DNA of 64,000 nt, from the NCBI GenBank assembly GCA_046349875.1, contig JAXMBN010000023.1, positions 29,727 through 93,726 of the forward strand. Direction: 5' to 3'. Position 1 is the stretch's first letter; each line of letters begins with the position of its first letter. A program made the position numbers and the translations under genes. Under the pieces are notes generated by a model. That model saw nothing but the letters and a program-made list of their open reading frames with translations. It was not told where the DNA came from and searched no databases. Origin of the DNA: JAXMBN01 sp046349875 (GTDB lineage: Bacteria > Planctomycetota > Planctomycetia > Pirellulales > Pirellulaceae). Positions 8,656 through 17,992 of this stretch are shown piece by piece.

Positions 8656-11600
8656 TTATGCAGTGGCTGGACGGAATTTGCTTGGGAAGCAAACGTGCGA
8701 CAAGCTCTGACGATACCAGATGAAATTGTTGTCGCTAGAGTTTCCGTTCATCAGGTTGACGCGAATATTGTTGTTCGCAGTCTTGGTACCGAAGGTTCCT
8801 GGAAGGTCTTCCGTTCCATCCAGCAGGCTCAATCCATCGAACGTCACACCCGTTGTGGTTTGAACGATGTCATAGGTGCCTTCGGCGAGGTTGGTGAAGG
8901 AGAAGTTTCCGGACGAGTCGGTTGTGGTTTGCGAAACTTGGGTTCTGGTCGATCCATTCACCATGAACAACGTGATGGTAACGCTCGATAGTCCATCATC
9001 ACCGGTATTGAGTGTACGCGAAGCATCGTCATCGAGGAATGCTTTGCCGGTGATGGTGCGGAGTTGTCCAAGTTGGGTCGTCTGAGTAGCCGTATTGTTG
9101 GACACATTCGTTTCGGTTTCGTCGGCCGTAACGGTGGCCACGTTCGTTACCGTTGTCGGACTGGTAACATTGACCGTCGCATTGATGGTCATCGTCACCG
9201 TTGCTCCTGAAGCGATGGTTCCAAGCGTACCTGTCACGGTACCACTTGCATGGCTAGCGGACCCTTGCGAGGCCGATGCCGAAACAAACGTCAGTTGGCT
9301 TGGAAGAATGTCGGTGACTCGCACATTGGTCGCAGCACTCGGTCCCGTGTTGGTGACGGTGATGGTGTAGGTCAACGTGCTGCCGTTGGTCGCTGGGTCG
9401 GCGCTATCGGTCTTGGTAATCGATAGATCGATGCTTGGATTGACCGTTGTAGCAGCAGTGGCCGTTGTTGGTGTTGTGCTTTCCGCCGAAACCACGCTTG
9501 CCGAGTTATTCAGCGTTCCTCGGGTCGTTCCGAGGACAGTTGCAACTACTTGAATGGTTGCTCGCGATCCCGTGGTCGGTGTAGAAGTGCTAGACACATT
9601 GGGGATCAGCGTGCCAACATTGATCGAAATGTCATCGTTATTGGCGGCGGTGTCATCCTGAGCCGTCGTCGGAATGGTGATCGCTGAACTTGCGATCGCC
9701 GTTGAGCCAATGGTGCCAGTAACCGAAGTGATCTTGATGCCATCGGGGAGGTTGTCGGTAAGGACAACCGTGGTCGCGTCGGAAGGGCCACTATTGGTCA
9801 CGTCGATGGTATAGGTAACCGTTTGACCTGCAATGACTGGATCAGGTGAATCCGTCTTGGTAATCGTCAAGCCCGAAGTCGCATTGACCGTGGAGGTTGC
9901 CGTAGCGGAGTTGTCGGAGTTATCGGACTCATTCGAAGTCGTCGTCGCCGTAGCAACATTGCTCAACGTACCACGCGTCGATGGAAGCACAACACCGATC
10001 ACGGTAATGGTAGCCACGGCGTTATCAACCAAGCTACCGATCGCCACTGTAATGTCGTCCGTGTTCGCGGCCGTCGTGTCTTGAGCGGATGCTGGAATGG
10101 TGATGGAACCAGAAGAAATCGCGGTAGATCCAACGGTTCCGGTAACGCTCGTGATGCGAAGTCCATCCGGAATGTTATCGCTCAGCGATACACCAGCCGC
10201 ATCCGAGGGACCATCGTTGGTCACGGTCACGGTGTAGGTGATGGTTTGCCCAGCTACAACTGGATCAGGAGTGTCGGTCTTTGCTACAACCAAATCGACC
10301 GAGTTGGTCAATGGGGTTGTAACGGATGCCGAGTTATTGGTTGAGTTGGTCTCGGTGAAGCCAGTCGAACTCGTCAAGCCGATCGTAGCCGAGTTTACCA
10401 AGGAAGCGGACTGATTCGATGGTACACCGACGATGATGGTGATCGTGCCCGTTTGGCCACTCGTCATGGAAGCAATATCAACTACCACGTCACCGGCCGA
10501 ACTCGAAGTGTTATGCGTACCGATCGAAGGTGTCACGCTAACGACCGTAAGACCGGCTGGCAAATCATCGATCACTTGAACGTTGCTTGCAGTACTTGGA
10601 CCATTGTTGGTCACAGAGAGTGTATAGGTCAGGTTGGAACCAGCAACAGCAGTCGACAAATTGGCCGATTTGGTAATCGCTAAGTCGATGTTCTTAGTAA
10701 CCGTGGTATCTTCGTTGTCGTTTGCTGGGCTCGATTCATCACTATCGACCGTCGCTGTATTGCTGATCAACGAGCCCGTGAATCCTGTTGGAACCGATAG
10801 CACGACCGTGATGGTCACATCCGTGTCGGCCGACGGTGCATCCACGTTCATTGTGCCCACGTTGACTTGAACGGTTGCCGGCGTAGAACCAGAAGCCGGC
10901 ACTAAGGTGGCCGTACCTTGGGTCGAATTGGCACTTACGAAGGTCAGGCCAGTCGGAACGGGATCGGTTACGACCACATTGGTTGCCGTCGAAGGACCAT
11001 CATTGCGGACCGTTAAGGTGTATGTGACGTTTTGTCCAGCCACGACAGGGTCCGGAGAATCCGACTTGGAAATCGTTACGCCTGCAACGCGACTAACGTT
11101 CAGGTTGACGCTGTCGGTATTGTTCGAAGTGTTTGTTTCTAACTCTGTGCCAACGACCGAGACATCGTTCACGAATGTACCGGTCGCAGAAGCAGGAATC
11201 GATACGACGAGAGCCAAGGCACTACTGGTCGCACCAGACGCCAAGCTGCCTACGGTATAGACGACCGTTCCGGGTGTGGAACCGCTTTGTGGCGTCACGA
11301 CTGGTGTGCCTGTGCCACCCGTTGCGCTAATGACCGTTGCACCCAAAGGAAGCGTATCGGTCACCGTGACGTTGGTGGCGCCAAGTGGCCCATTGTTCGT
11401 AGCCGTGATCGAATACGTAACCGTACCACCTGCAGGAGCGCTGGTTGCGGTTGTGGACTTATCGACGGTTAGATCGGTTTGGGGAGCAAAGCCAAGGTCA
11501 ACCGTCATATTCGTGTTCGCATCGGTGTCACCGTCGTTGGTCGGTTCAGATCCCGCGACCAAAGTAATGGCTAAAGTACCGACGCCGAGACCGGTAATCA

Positions 11601-12996
11601 CTGCACCATTGTCATCACCATTGGTGTTGTCATCAGGATCGGTCGCCGTTGGTGTGCTCGTCACGTGACCTTCCAAGGCTTGACCAGTGGCAAACTGGCT
11701 CGATGGAACGACGACGATATAGTCACCTGGAAGGAGGTTGCCGAAGGAGTAGGCTCCCGAGCTATTGGTAGTGGTGGATGTGCTCAAGGTATCGCCGCTA
11801 TCGTAGGACCCGTCACCGTCGTCCACGTACAATTGTACGGTTACGTTGTTGATACCGGTTTCTGCGGTATCCTTGGTTCCATCATTATCGCGATCTTGCC
11901 AAATGAGATCGCCGATGGTCATTGGATTCAGATTGGCAAAGTTCACCGTTTCGACAGTAGGAGCAGCCGTACCAAAGATATCCACTTGTCCATCCGCAGC
12001 GGCAGCACCATCGAACTCAAGCTGGATAGCGCGAACGCTGGTGAAGTCAGCGCCCGTACCTGCCAGTGTCGTAAAGCTCGAGAATGCAACCGTGAGATTG
12101 GCTGACGTCGGTGCAGCACCACCGGTGGTGACCGGCATGGCCAGTGTGGCAACGGATGAGTTTCCTGAGCTGCTATAGACGCGGATAACGACGTTGGATG
12201 CGATGTCGGTTCCGATGGCAAGCGAGAAGCCGGAGGCTCCACCACTAGTCAAGTCGATCGCTCCCAGTCCGGTGGTCGCATCGAGCGTGGCAGCGTCATT
12301 GTCATTGCCGTCCCACGTGACGATTCGAGTCCCGGTGGTACCAGCGTCGGATTGGAATTCGAGCAAGTTCGACACGCCTGCATTGTCGACGCGCAAGGAA
12401 ACCGTGTTACCTGCAGTACCGCCGGTTGCGTCAGCGAAGACATCGCGTTCACCACCAAGAATCCCCGCAACGTCGGTGGCATCGCTCACGGGTGTCACGC
12501 CTGCGACCGTTGCGGTGACTACTTGCGTACCTGAATTGAAATCATCGATCGTTTGAGCAAGTGTGCCCATGACGTCGGTCGAGTCGATGACCACGGTTTG
12601 CGTGGTGACAGTCGATCGTTGTAGTTGCCCAGTGACTGTTGATTGTCGAACGTAATAAGTGCCAGCAGTCAGACCTGTGAACGAATAATTGCCAGATCCG
12701 TTCGAGGTGGTTGTACCCACCGTGACATCGTCACCACCACCGTTGTCAAAGGTGGTGTTACCTCCATCGCGATACAGAGTAATGGTCGCGCCCGAGATCC
12801 GAGCATCGCCACCATCGAGTCCATTCTCGGTGGAATCGGTGAAAACCGTACCCGAAATCGTGGCCAAGTCGTTGGCCATCAGCTTGCGGCCTTCCAGCAT
12901 TTCCAACTTCAGAAAGCGTCGTTGAACCGAACGAGAGCGGTGAGTTGCTTTCTTTCCACGCAGTGCTTGAAGCATTCGGGTCCAGAAGGCTGCCAT
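8656..12996 (-). CDS. giant LEPR-XLL surface protein with SdrD_B and DUF11 repeats
   Basis: A 1446-residue predicted surface protein. The start at 12996 has GGAG upstream and gives MAAFWTRMLQALRGKK; a longer frame to 13119 is less likely. Residues 25-42 carry the planctomycete LEPR-XLL motif (RRFLKLEMLEGRKLMA), thought to direct export. Then come an SdrD_B domain (SGTVFTDSTENGLDGGD), an unassigned beta-rich region of about 200 residues, a second SdrD_B domain (IGDLIWQDRDNDGTKD), six DUF11 repeats marked by KTDSPDPVVAGQTVTYT-like sequences, and a final SdrD_B domain (GKAFLDDDASRTLNTGDDG). The end lacks a dockerin, LPXTG or membrane anchor. It follows the BBP7 gene on the same strand. A structural or adhesive role is inferred. 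Confidence 0.9.
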   Translation of the reverse strand: MAAFWTRMLQALRGKKATHRSRSVQRRFLKLEMLEGRKLMANDLATISGTVFTDSTENGLDGGDARISGATITLYRDGGNTTFDNGGGDDVTVGTTTSNGSGNYSFTGLTAGTYYVRQSTVTGQLQRSTVTTQTVVIDSTDVMGTLAQTIDDFNSGTQVVTATVAGVTPVSDATDVAGILGGERDVFADATGGTAGNTVSLRVDNAGVSNLLEFQSDAGTTGTRIVTWDGNDNDAATLDATTGLGAIDLTSGGASGFSLAIGTDIASNVVIRVYSSSGNSSVATLAMPVTTGGAAPTSANLTVAFSSFTTLAGTGADFTSVRAIQLEFDGAAAADGQVDIFGTAAPTVETVNFANLNPMTIGDLIWQDRDNDGTKDTAETGINNVTVQLYVDDGDGSYDSGDTLSTSTTTNSSGAYSFGNLLPGDYIVVVPSSQFATGQALEGHVTSTPTATDPDDNTNGDDNGAVITGLGVGTLAITLVAGSEPTNDGDTDANTNMTVDLGFAPQTDLTVDKSTTATSAPAGGTVTYSITATNNGPLGATNVTVTDTLPLGATVISATGGTGTPVVTPQSGSTPGTVVYTVGSLASGATSSALALVVSIPASATGTFVNDVSVVGTELETNTSNNTDSVNLNVSRVAGVTISKSDSPDPVVAGQNVTYTLTVRNDGPSTATNVVVTDPVPTGLTFVSANSTQGTATLVPASGSTPATVQVNVGTMNVDAPSADTDVTITVVLSVPTGFTGSLISNTATVDSDESSPANDNEDTTVTKNIDLAITKSANLSTAVAGSNLTYTLSVTNNGPSTASNVQVIDDLPAGLTVVSVTPSIGTHNTSSSAGDVVVDIASMTSGQTGTITIIVGVPSNQSASLVNSATIGLTSSTGFTETNSTNNSASVTTPLTNSVDLVVAKTDTPDPVVAGQTITYTVTVTNDGPSDAAGVSLSDNIPDGLRITSVTGTVGSTAISSGSITIPASAQDTTAANTDDITVAIGSLVDNAVATITVIGVVLPSTRGTLSNVATATTTSNESDNSDNSATATSTVNATSGLTITKTDSPDPVIAGQTVTYTIDVTNSGPSDATTVVLTDNLPDGIKITSVTGTIGSTAIASSAITIPTTAQDDTAANNDDISINVGTLIPNVSSTSTPTTGSRATIQVVATVLGTTRGTLNNSASVVSAESTTPTTATAATTVNPSIDLSITKTDSADPATNGSTLTYTITVTNTGPSAATNVRVTDILPSQLTFVSASASQGSASHASGTVTGTLGTIASGATVTMTINATVNVTSPTTVTNVATVTADETETNVSNNTATQTTQLGQLRTITGKAFLDDDASRTLNTGDDGLSSVTITLFMVNGSTRTQVSQTTTDSSGNFSFTNLAEGTYDIVQTTTGVTFDGLSLLDGTEDLPGTFGTKTANNNIRVNLMNGNSSDNNFIWYRQSLSHVCFPSKFRPATA

Positions 12997-13127
12997 GCTA
13001 ATTCTCCATCCTTGGATAAGCTGCCGACTGACCATCGCCTTGCGGGATAAGGCATTGACGGCAGTCGAATTACGGGCGATTGATAGCATCCTGCTATCGC
13101 TCGATGGTGCCACCGCCACAAATGCAA

Positions 13128-13176
13128 GAAGGCGATAGCGTTTTCCGAGTCTTCTCGGAGTAACGCTATCGCCTTC
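13128..13176 (-). terminator. two-tier hairpin after the BBP7 gene
   Basis: Arms GAAGGCGATAGCGTT (13128-13142) and its exact complement (13162-13176) form a 15-bp stem. Its loop contains a second hairpin, TCCGAG-TCTT-CTCGGA (13144-13159). It begins 28 bp after the BBP7 stop codon. There is no T-run on the exit side, so it may be a terminator, a 3' stabiliser or an attenuator before the DUF11 gene. A smaller hairpin (GATAGCA-TCC-TGCTATC) lies at 13082-13098. Confidence 0.65.
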
Positions 13177-13203
13177 GATGAAAGTCGATACGTCTTCGCG
13201 GGA

Positions 13204-14856
13204 TTACCAGCGATATTCGCCACCCAGAGAGAGACCTTGTACCCAGTAATCGGATTCTTTGTACTCAAACTGTGGCTTAATCGGGTTAATCCGAGGATTC
13301 TGAGGATTCCCATTAGTGAGGAACCCATTATTCAGCGAATTGATCTCGCGATCGATTTGTTCGCCTGGACGAACGACTCGACTCCAGTAGATGAAGGTGT
13401 ACCCTGCCGTTAGCTTGATTCGCTGGGTGAGTTGATACCCGAGGGTTGCCCCCAATTCGGGAATGACTGCAAAGGTATCTCGTTCACGAAGTCCAACGTT
13501 GGATTCAGCTGCTAGCAAACCAGTCGTGCTGGATTGGAAGATCGTCTGAGTGCCACTGGAGAGCCTTGAAGAACCTCGAATGTCAACCTGTTGATGGTTG
13601 TTTCCGATGGCCATCCGCATCATCAAGTCGGAAGACCAAAATCCTCGACGTCCTTGCCATTGCACCCCGAAGTCTGCACCATTGAATTGGTTCATCGTTC
13701 CGAAGTAATCGGATGCAGCCGATGTGACGGGTTGCGTTCCGCTATAGGTTGTTTCAATCGATTCCTTCAACTGCAAGAAGCGATAGCCGACGAATCCTTC
13801 CCATTTGGATTGAGTTGGAACCGTACCGCGACAGAAGAGCGTTGGGCCGCATCCTGTGTTGCAGCAAAAGATCTTGCGGAAGTGGAACGCACCACCATCC
13901 ATCCGGCTTTGAGCTCGTACGTTGATGATGTCCGTAATCTTGGATGATTCGTTGGTGCCATTCGGCGAATTCGTATAGAGGAGTTGTAGCAGGTTCGGAT
14001 TCATTTCGATGAACGGTACGGCGATGGGGCTCGTTGAGGTGCCCACTTGACGGAACGTTTCGGTAGCATTTCCGAGGCTCAGATATTCTGCATCCAGACC
14101 CCATCCCGGGAAATTGCCCAGGCTCCATCCGAATCGCAATCGTCCGCCAGCCCGTTGGTCGGACAACATGGTATCGCGGCCAGTCGTGTATCCTTCACCC
14201 AACAATACTCGCGTATTGGAGTCGCCAACAAAGATACTGTTGGTGTTGGTGCCAGTGACGACCATCGGTGGAACGTACATGGGCGAAGTCCAGCCCATGA
14301 GGTATTCCATATGAGCCCAACCGTGAGCTGGCAGGCAGATGCAAAGACGGTTAGGTTGAAGGCAGGTGTCACAGCATCCAAGATCGCAGGCGGACATGCC
14401 CCCTTCGCAGCTAGAGCAGCTTCCACCGCACGACCCATCGCAACCGCCATGCAGTCCCACGCCATGGCCATCTTCATAGACGATTTCGCCTTCCTGAACG
14501 ACTTCCTGCGGAGACACTTCTTCTTGCATGAGATGCGACGCAGGAGTGACAGCATTGTTCGACTTGCGAGTTGGTCGAGGCAGCGTGTCAGCTCGATTTG
14601 CCGTTCGCTTGGCCGAGCTTGATGGAGTGCTCGACGGTCGAACCGTTGTTGGCTTGCTAGCATTTTTGGTTGGTCCATCCGCAGCCACCGCTGGCATATC
14701 TAGCCAGGTTACCGGTGCAAACAACAATGAGGCGGCGAGGGCGACCAGTTTCTTTTGGCGATTCACGGCAAATCCATTCCATGATCGGGGGCAAGGTTGG
14801 CTAGCGATTCCGGGAGGTGAATTTCTAGCCGGCTGAAACTCCAATCTTTCAGCCAT
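13204..14856 (-). CDS. BBP7 family outer-membrane beta-barrel protein
   Basis: A planctomycete putative porin of the BBP7 type. After a hydrophobic signal segment (LVALAASLLFAPVTW) and a Ser/Thr/Lys-rich linker there is a Cys/Gly-rich patch around residues 133-175 (GGCDGSCGGSCSSC and CDLGCCDTC), then the barrel-like part beginning near HMEYLMGWTSPMYVPPMV. It continues with alternating beta strands (RLRFGWSLGNFPGWGLDAEY, KWEGFVGYRFLQLKE, LGATLGYQLTQRIKLTAGY) and ends in SLGGEYRW, an aromatic C-terminus usual for outer-membrane barrels. The start is uncertain: ATG at 14856, or GTG at 14766 directly before the signal segment. Pore function is inferred from the family. Confidence 0.88.
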   Translation of the reverse strand: MAERLEFQPARNSPPGIASQPCPRSWNGFAVNRQKKLVALAASLLFAPVTWLDMPAVAADGPTKNASKPTTVRPSSTPSSSAKRTANRADTLPRPTRKSNNAVTPASHLMQEEVSPQEVVQEGEIVYEDGHGVGLHGGCDGSCGGSCSSCEGGMSACDLGCCDTCLQPNRLCICLPAHGWAHMEYLMGWTSPMYVPPMVVTGTNTNSIFVGDSNTRVLLGEGYTTGRDTMLSDQRAGGRLRFGWSLGNFPGWGLDAEYLSLGNATETFRQVGTSTSPIAVPFIEMNPNLLQLLYTNSPNGTNESSKITDIINVRAQSRMDGGAFHFRKIFCCNTGCGPTLFCRGTVPTQSKWEGFVGYRFLQLKESIETTYSGTQPVTSAASDYFGTMNQFNGADFGVQWQGRRGFWSSDLMMRMAIGNNHQQVDIRGSSRLSSGTQTIFQSSTTGLLAAESNVGLRERDTFAVIPELGATLGYQLTQRIKLTAGYTFIYWSRVVRPGEQIDREINSLNNGFLTNGNPQNPRINPIKPQFEYKESDYWVQGLSLGGEYRW

Positions 14857-14989
14857 CCTTCTTCTCTATCGGCACGATGGCCCCCGCACATTTGGAATAA
14901 AACGCAAATTTTGAAAAATCGGAAAAGTTTGCCAGGCTTTCCAGGTCTTCTCTATGAGTGATTCTAATGCATTCGTTCTCCTCAATACT

Positions 14990-15056
14990 CAATAGGTGCC
15001 AGCCACCTATTGTTGAAACTGGCTGGCATCCAATAGGTGGCAGCCACCTATTGTTG
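14990..15056. repeat. tandem pair of CAATAGGTG palindromes
   Basis: Copy one (14990-15012) has 9-bp arms CAATAGGTG and CACCTATTG around CCAGC. Copy two (15031-15053) has 10-bp arms around CAG. Both are followed by TTG. Bases 14997-15005 (TGCCAGCCA) are also exactly complementary to 15020-15028 in the spacer, allowing a competing fold. The pair lies about 80-150 bp upstream of the Gfo/Idh start. Two more copies occur at 38203-38315. Confidence 0.9.
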
Positions 15057-15137
15057 ATATGGTGGAATGTGGGAATGGGGTGGGATACACTAAGCAAAAT
15101 CCTTCCTCTTCATCCTCTTCCCTATTGGGTGTCTATC

Positions 15138-16538
15138 ATGAATCAGCGTGGCCATGCTTCCTCGCGGCGGTCTTTCCTACAGAACACAGCAATTGCGGCA
15201 GGGGCTGCAACAGTTCCTTACATACTGACAAAGCCAGCATTAGCGATGAATCGATCCGCAAACGATCGCCCGCTGATAGGCTGTATCGGAACCGGTGATC
15301 GCTGGATGGCAGTTGGGCCACAAGCGCTGAAGTTTGGGGACTGCGTAGCCGTGTGCGATGTCGATGCCTCGCACGTTCGGCAAGGGAAGGAAAAAGTCGA
15401 AGGGATACAGAGCAAGGCTGGGCGAGAGCGCAAGGTGGATACCTATGAGGACTATCGCCGCTTGCTGGATCGCAAGGACATCGAAGTGGTCACGATTGTT
15501 ACGCCCGACCACTGGCATTCCAAGATCGCCATCGAAGCGATGTTGGCTGGTAAGGATGTCTATTGTGAGAAACCTTTGACGCTGACGATCGATGAGGGGA
15601 AGCAGATCATCGAGGTTCACAAGCGAACGGGGCGGGTTTTCCAAGTTGGAACTCAACAACGCAGCGAGATGAGTGCCGAGAGAGGGAAGTTCAAGCAGCA
15701 GTTCTTGACAGCGGTGGCTCTATGTCAGGCTGGAAGGCTCGGCAAAATTCAAAAAGTAGAATGCCGGATCGGTGGAGCTCCATCGAGCCCTGAGCTTGCT
15801 AAGGCTCCTGTTCCTTCGGAATTGAATTGGGATATGTGGCTAGGCCAAGCCCCGATGACCGACTACGTTATGGCTCCCGCCAAAGGGAAGTATCCGCATA
15901 GTCGCGTTCATTACGAGTTTCGTTGGTGGTACGAATACTCAGGCGGCAAAATGACCGACTGGGGTGCTCACCATGTGGATATCGCGACGTGGGCAATCGG
16001 AATGGATCAAAGTGGCCCGACGAGCGTCGAAGGTGTTTTTGCGAAACATCCGATGGAATACAAGAATGGATATCCCGTTCGCTCGGACATGTACAACACG
16101 GCAACGAGTTTTGATGTGAAATGCATGTATCCCAATGGAGTCGAGCTACATATTCTCAGCGATGGAGAGAACGGCATTCTCATTCAGGGAGATCGAGGCG
16201 AGCTCTTTGTGAGTCGCGGCGCACTGCGAGGTTCTGCAGTCGATGAGATGCTCGAGAAGCCACTGCCAGAGGATGCGATCAAGAAGCTCTACAAAGGTAA
16301 GACTCCCGGCGACCATATGGCGAACTTCTTCGATTGCCTACAGTCTCGCGAGCAACCGATTTCCGATGTGAACACGCACCATCGCGCGATGACCACTTGC
16401 CATCTGGCCAATATCGCGATCCGCTTGGGCCGAAAGTTGCAGTGGGATCCAAAAGCGGAACAAATCGTTGGGGATGATGCAGCGAATGGATGGTTGAAGC
16501 GCGAACAACGCAAAGGCTATGAGATCAAGATAAGTTAG
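15138..16538 (+). CDS. Gfo/Idh/MocA-family oxidoreductase, Tat-exported
   Basis: An NAD(P)-dependent oxidoreductase-fold protein of the planctomycete secreted type. The start is ATG at 15138; the upstream open frame runs through the palindromic repeats and is not protein-like. The N-terminus SSRRSFLQNTAIAAGAA is a twin-arginine signal. The Rossmann motif follows (LIGCIGTGDRW), then VVTIVTPDHWHSKIAIEA and the EKPLTL motif (DVYCEKPLTLTIDEGK), which carries the family's conserved lysine. The C-terminal part includes FRWWYEYSGGKMTDWGAHHVDIA. It is followed 62 bp later by a sulfatase gene, suggesting joint action on exogenous glycans, although substrate is unknown. Confidence 0.92.
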   Translation: MNQRGHASSRRSFLQNTAIAAGAATVPYILTKPALAMNRSANDRPLIGCIGTGDRWMAVGPQALKFGDCVAVCDVDASHVRQGKEKVEGIQSKAGRERKVDTYEDYRRLLDRKDIEVVTIVTPDHWHSKIAIEAMLAGKDVYCEKPLTLTIDEGKQIIEVHKRTGRVFQVGTQQRSEMSAERGKFKQQFLTAVALCQAGRLGKIQKVECRIGGAPSSPELAKAPVPSELNWDMWLGQAPMTDYVMAPAKGKYPHSRVHYEFRWWYEYSGGKMTDWGAHHVDIATWAIGMDQSGPTSVEGVFAKHPMEYKNGYPVRSDMYNTATSFDVKCMYPNGVELHILSDGENGILIQGDRGELFVSRGALRGSAVDEMLEKPLPEDAIKKLYKGKTPGDHMANFFDCLQSREQPISDVNTHHRAMTTCHLANIAIRLGRKLQWDPKAEQIVGDDAANGWLKREQRKGYEIKIS

Positions 16539-16600
16539 TGCTCAGTGCTCATTTGCTTTGTTGAATTCCCGATACTTCGATCGCTTCTTGGAGTCTCCCG

Positions 16601-17962
16601 ATGGCTGCTCGCTGGAGTTTGATGTTCGTTTGCTTGTTGGCAATGATGACGCGAACTTCGGCGAGTGAATCGCAGGAACGTCTCAACGTATTGGTACTGT
16701 ACGCGGACGACTGGCGTCACGATTCATTGGGTTGTGCTGGAAACGCCGTACTGAAGACGCCGAATCTCGATGCCCTTGCACAGAATGGAGTTCGGTTCAC
16801 GCATAATTACGTGACAACATCGATTTGTGGTGTTAGCCGCGCGACGCTCTTTACAGGTCAATGGATGTCGCGGCACGGCAATCGCGCTTTTGAAGCATTC
16901 AAGACTCCATGGAGCGAGACCTATCCCGGATTGCTTCGATCACAGGGGTACTATGTCGGGCATGTTGGCAAGTGGCACAACGGAAAGTTTCCTGCAGAGA
17001 ACTTCGATTTCGGTCGCTCGTATTCAGGTACCCATTGGATCAAAGCGGCAGACGGATCGCGGGAGCATGTCACTAAGAAGAATGAAGCCGATGCATTAGA
17101 GTTCTTGGCGAAGCGTCCGAATGATCGTCCCTTTTGTTTGACGGTTGCATTTTTTGCGACGCATGCGGAAGACTCCAATCCCAAACAGTACTTGCCGCAG
17201 CCCGAGAGCATGACGTTGTATCAAGATGCTGCGATCCCGGTGCCACGTACAGCTACGGAAGAACACTTCAAGCGGTTGCCTCCTTTCATCGCCAATGACA
17301 AGAATGAAGGACGCAACCGTTGGCGTTGGCGGTTTGATACCGAAGAACGTTACCAAGAATACATGAAGAACTACTATCGCCTTGCGACGGAGGTCGATAC
17401 GGCGTGCGGTCGCATTCTTGAAGATCTAAAACATCGTGGACTTTACGATAAAACACTGGTGATATTCACCACGGATAATGGATACTTCCATGCCGAACAT
17501 GGTTTGGCAGACAAATGGTATCCCTATCAAGAGAGCATTCGCGTCCCGCTCATCATCCATGATCCAAGGATGAAAAGTGATCGAATCGGAACCACTTCGG
17601 ATGCGATGACACTCAATGCCGATCTCGCACCCACCATCCTCAATGCGGCCAACATCGAACCTCCCAAATCCATGCAGGGAAAAAGCATGGCAGCTTTGTA
17701 TCTAGAGAACAATGTACCATGGCGCAATGAATATTTTTATGAACATGCCACCATTCGCAATGTCGAGTTTATACCGTCTTCAGAAGCCTTGGTGCGAAAG
17801 GATTGGAAGTATATCTATTGGCCTGACTTCAAAGTGGAGCAGCTCTTTCATCTCGCATCCGATCCGATGGAGGAAAATGATCGTATCGAGGATCCATCTC
17901 TGGTGAGCCAGCTCAAAGAAATGCGTGCTCGTTTCGCGGAGCTCAAACAGGCTGCTCAGTAG
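16601..17962 (+). CDS. secreted sulfatase (arylsulfatase/choline-sulfatase type)
   Basis: A sulfatase of the alkaline-phosphatase superfamily, expected to hydrolyse sulfate esters of polysaccharides outside the cytoplasm. A signal peptide (LMFVCLLAMMTRTSASES) is followed by the metal-binding start NVLVLYADDWRHDSLGC. The active-site motif is SICGVSRATLFTGQW, with Cys76 as the presumed formylglycine residue. The third position of the C-x-P/A-x-R core is Val instead of the usual Pro or Ala. Other family elements are present: VGHVGKWHNG, VIFTTDNGYFHAEHGLADKWYPYQES and IRVPLIIHDPR. The start has GGAG upstream. It ends 30 bp from the end of the convergent dockerin protein gene. Confidence 0.92.
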   Translation: MAARWSLMFVCLLAMMTRTSASESQERLNVLVLYADDWRHDSLGCAGNAVLKTPNLDALAQNGVRFTHNYVTTSICGVSRATLFTGQWMSRHGNRAFEAFKTPWSETYPGLLRSQGYYVGHVGKWHNGKFPAENFDFGRSYSGTHWIKAADGSREHVTKKNEADALEFLAKRPNDRPFCLTVAFFATHAEDSNPKQYLPQPESMTLYQDAAIPVPRTATEEHFKRLPPFIANDKNEGRNRWRWRFDTEERYQEYMKNYYRLATEVDTACGRILEDLKHRGLYDKTLVIFTTDNGYFHAEHGLADKWYPYQESIRVPLIIHDPRMKSDRIGTTSDAMTLNADLAPTILNAANIEPPKSMQGKSMAALYLENNVPWRNEYFYEHATIRNVEFIPSSEALVRKDWKYIYWPDFKVEQLFHLASDPMEENDRIEDPSLVSQLKEMRARFAELKQAAQ

Positions 17963-17992
17963 CAAATAGGTCGAGCTCAGGCACAGAGGCGA

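Noticed and set aside
9833..12556. Several plus-strand Val/Thr/Ala-rich frames
   Set aside because: They are antisense images of the repeated DUF11 gene, and their composition reflects its repeats.
14958..15137. N-terminal extension of the Gfo/Idh frame
   Set aside because: It translates through the palindromic repeats and lacks conservation; the Tat-signal ATG at 15138 is the better start.
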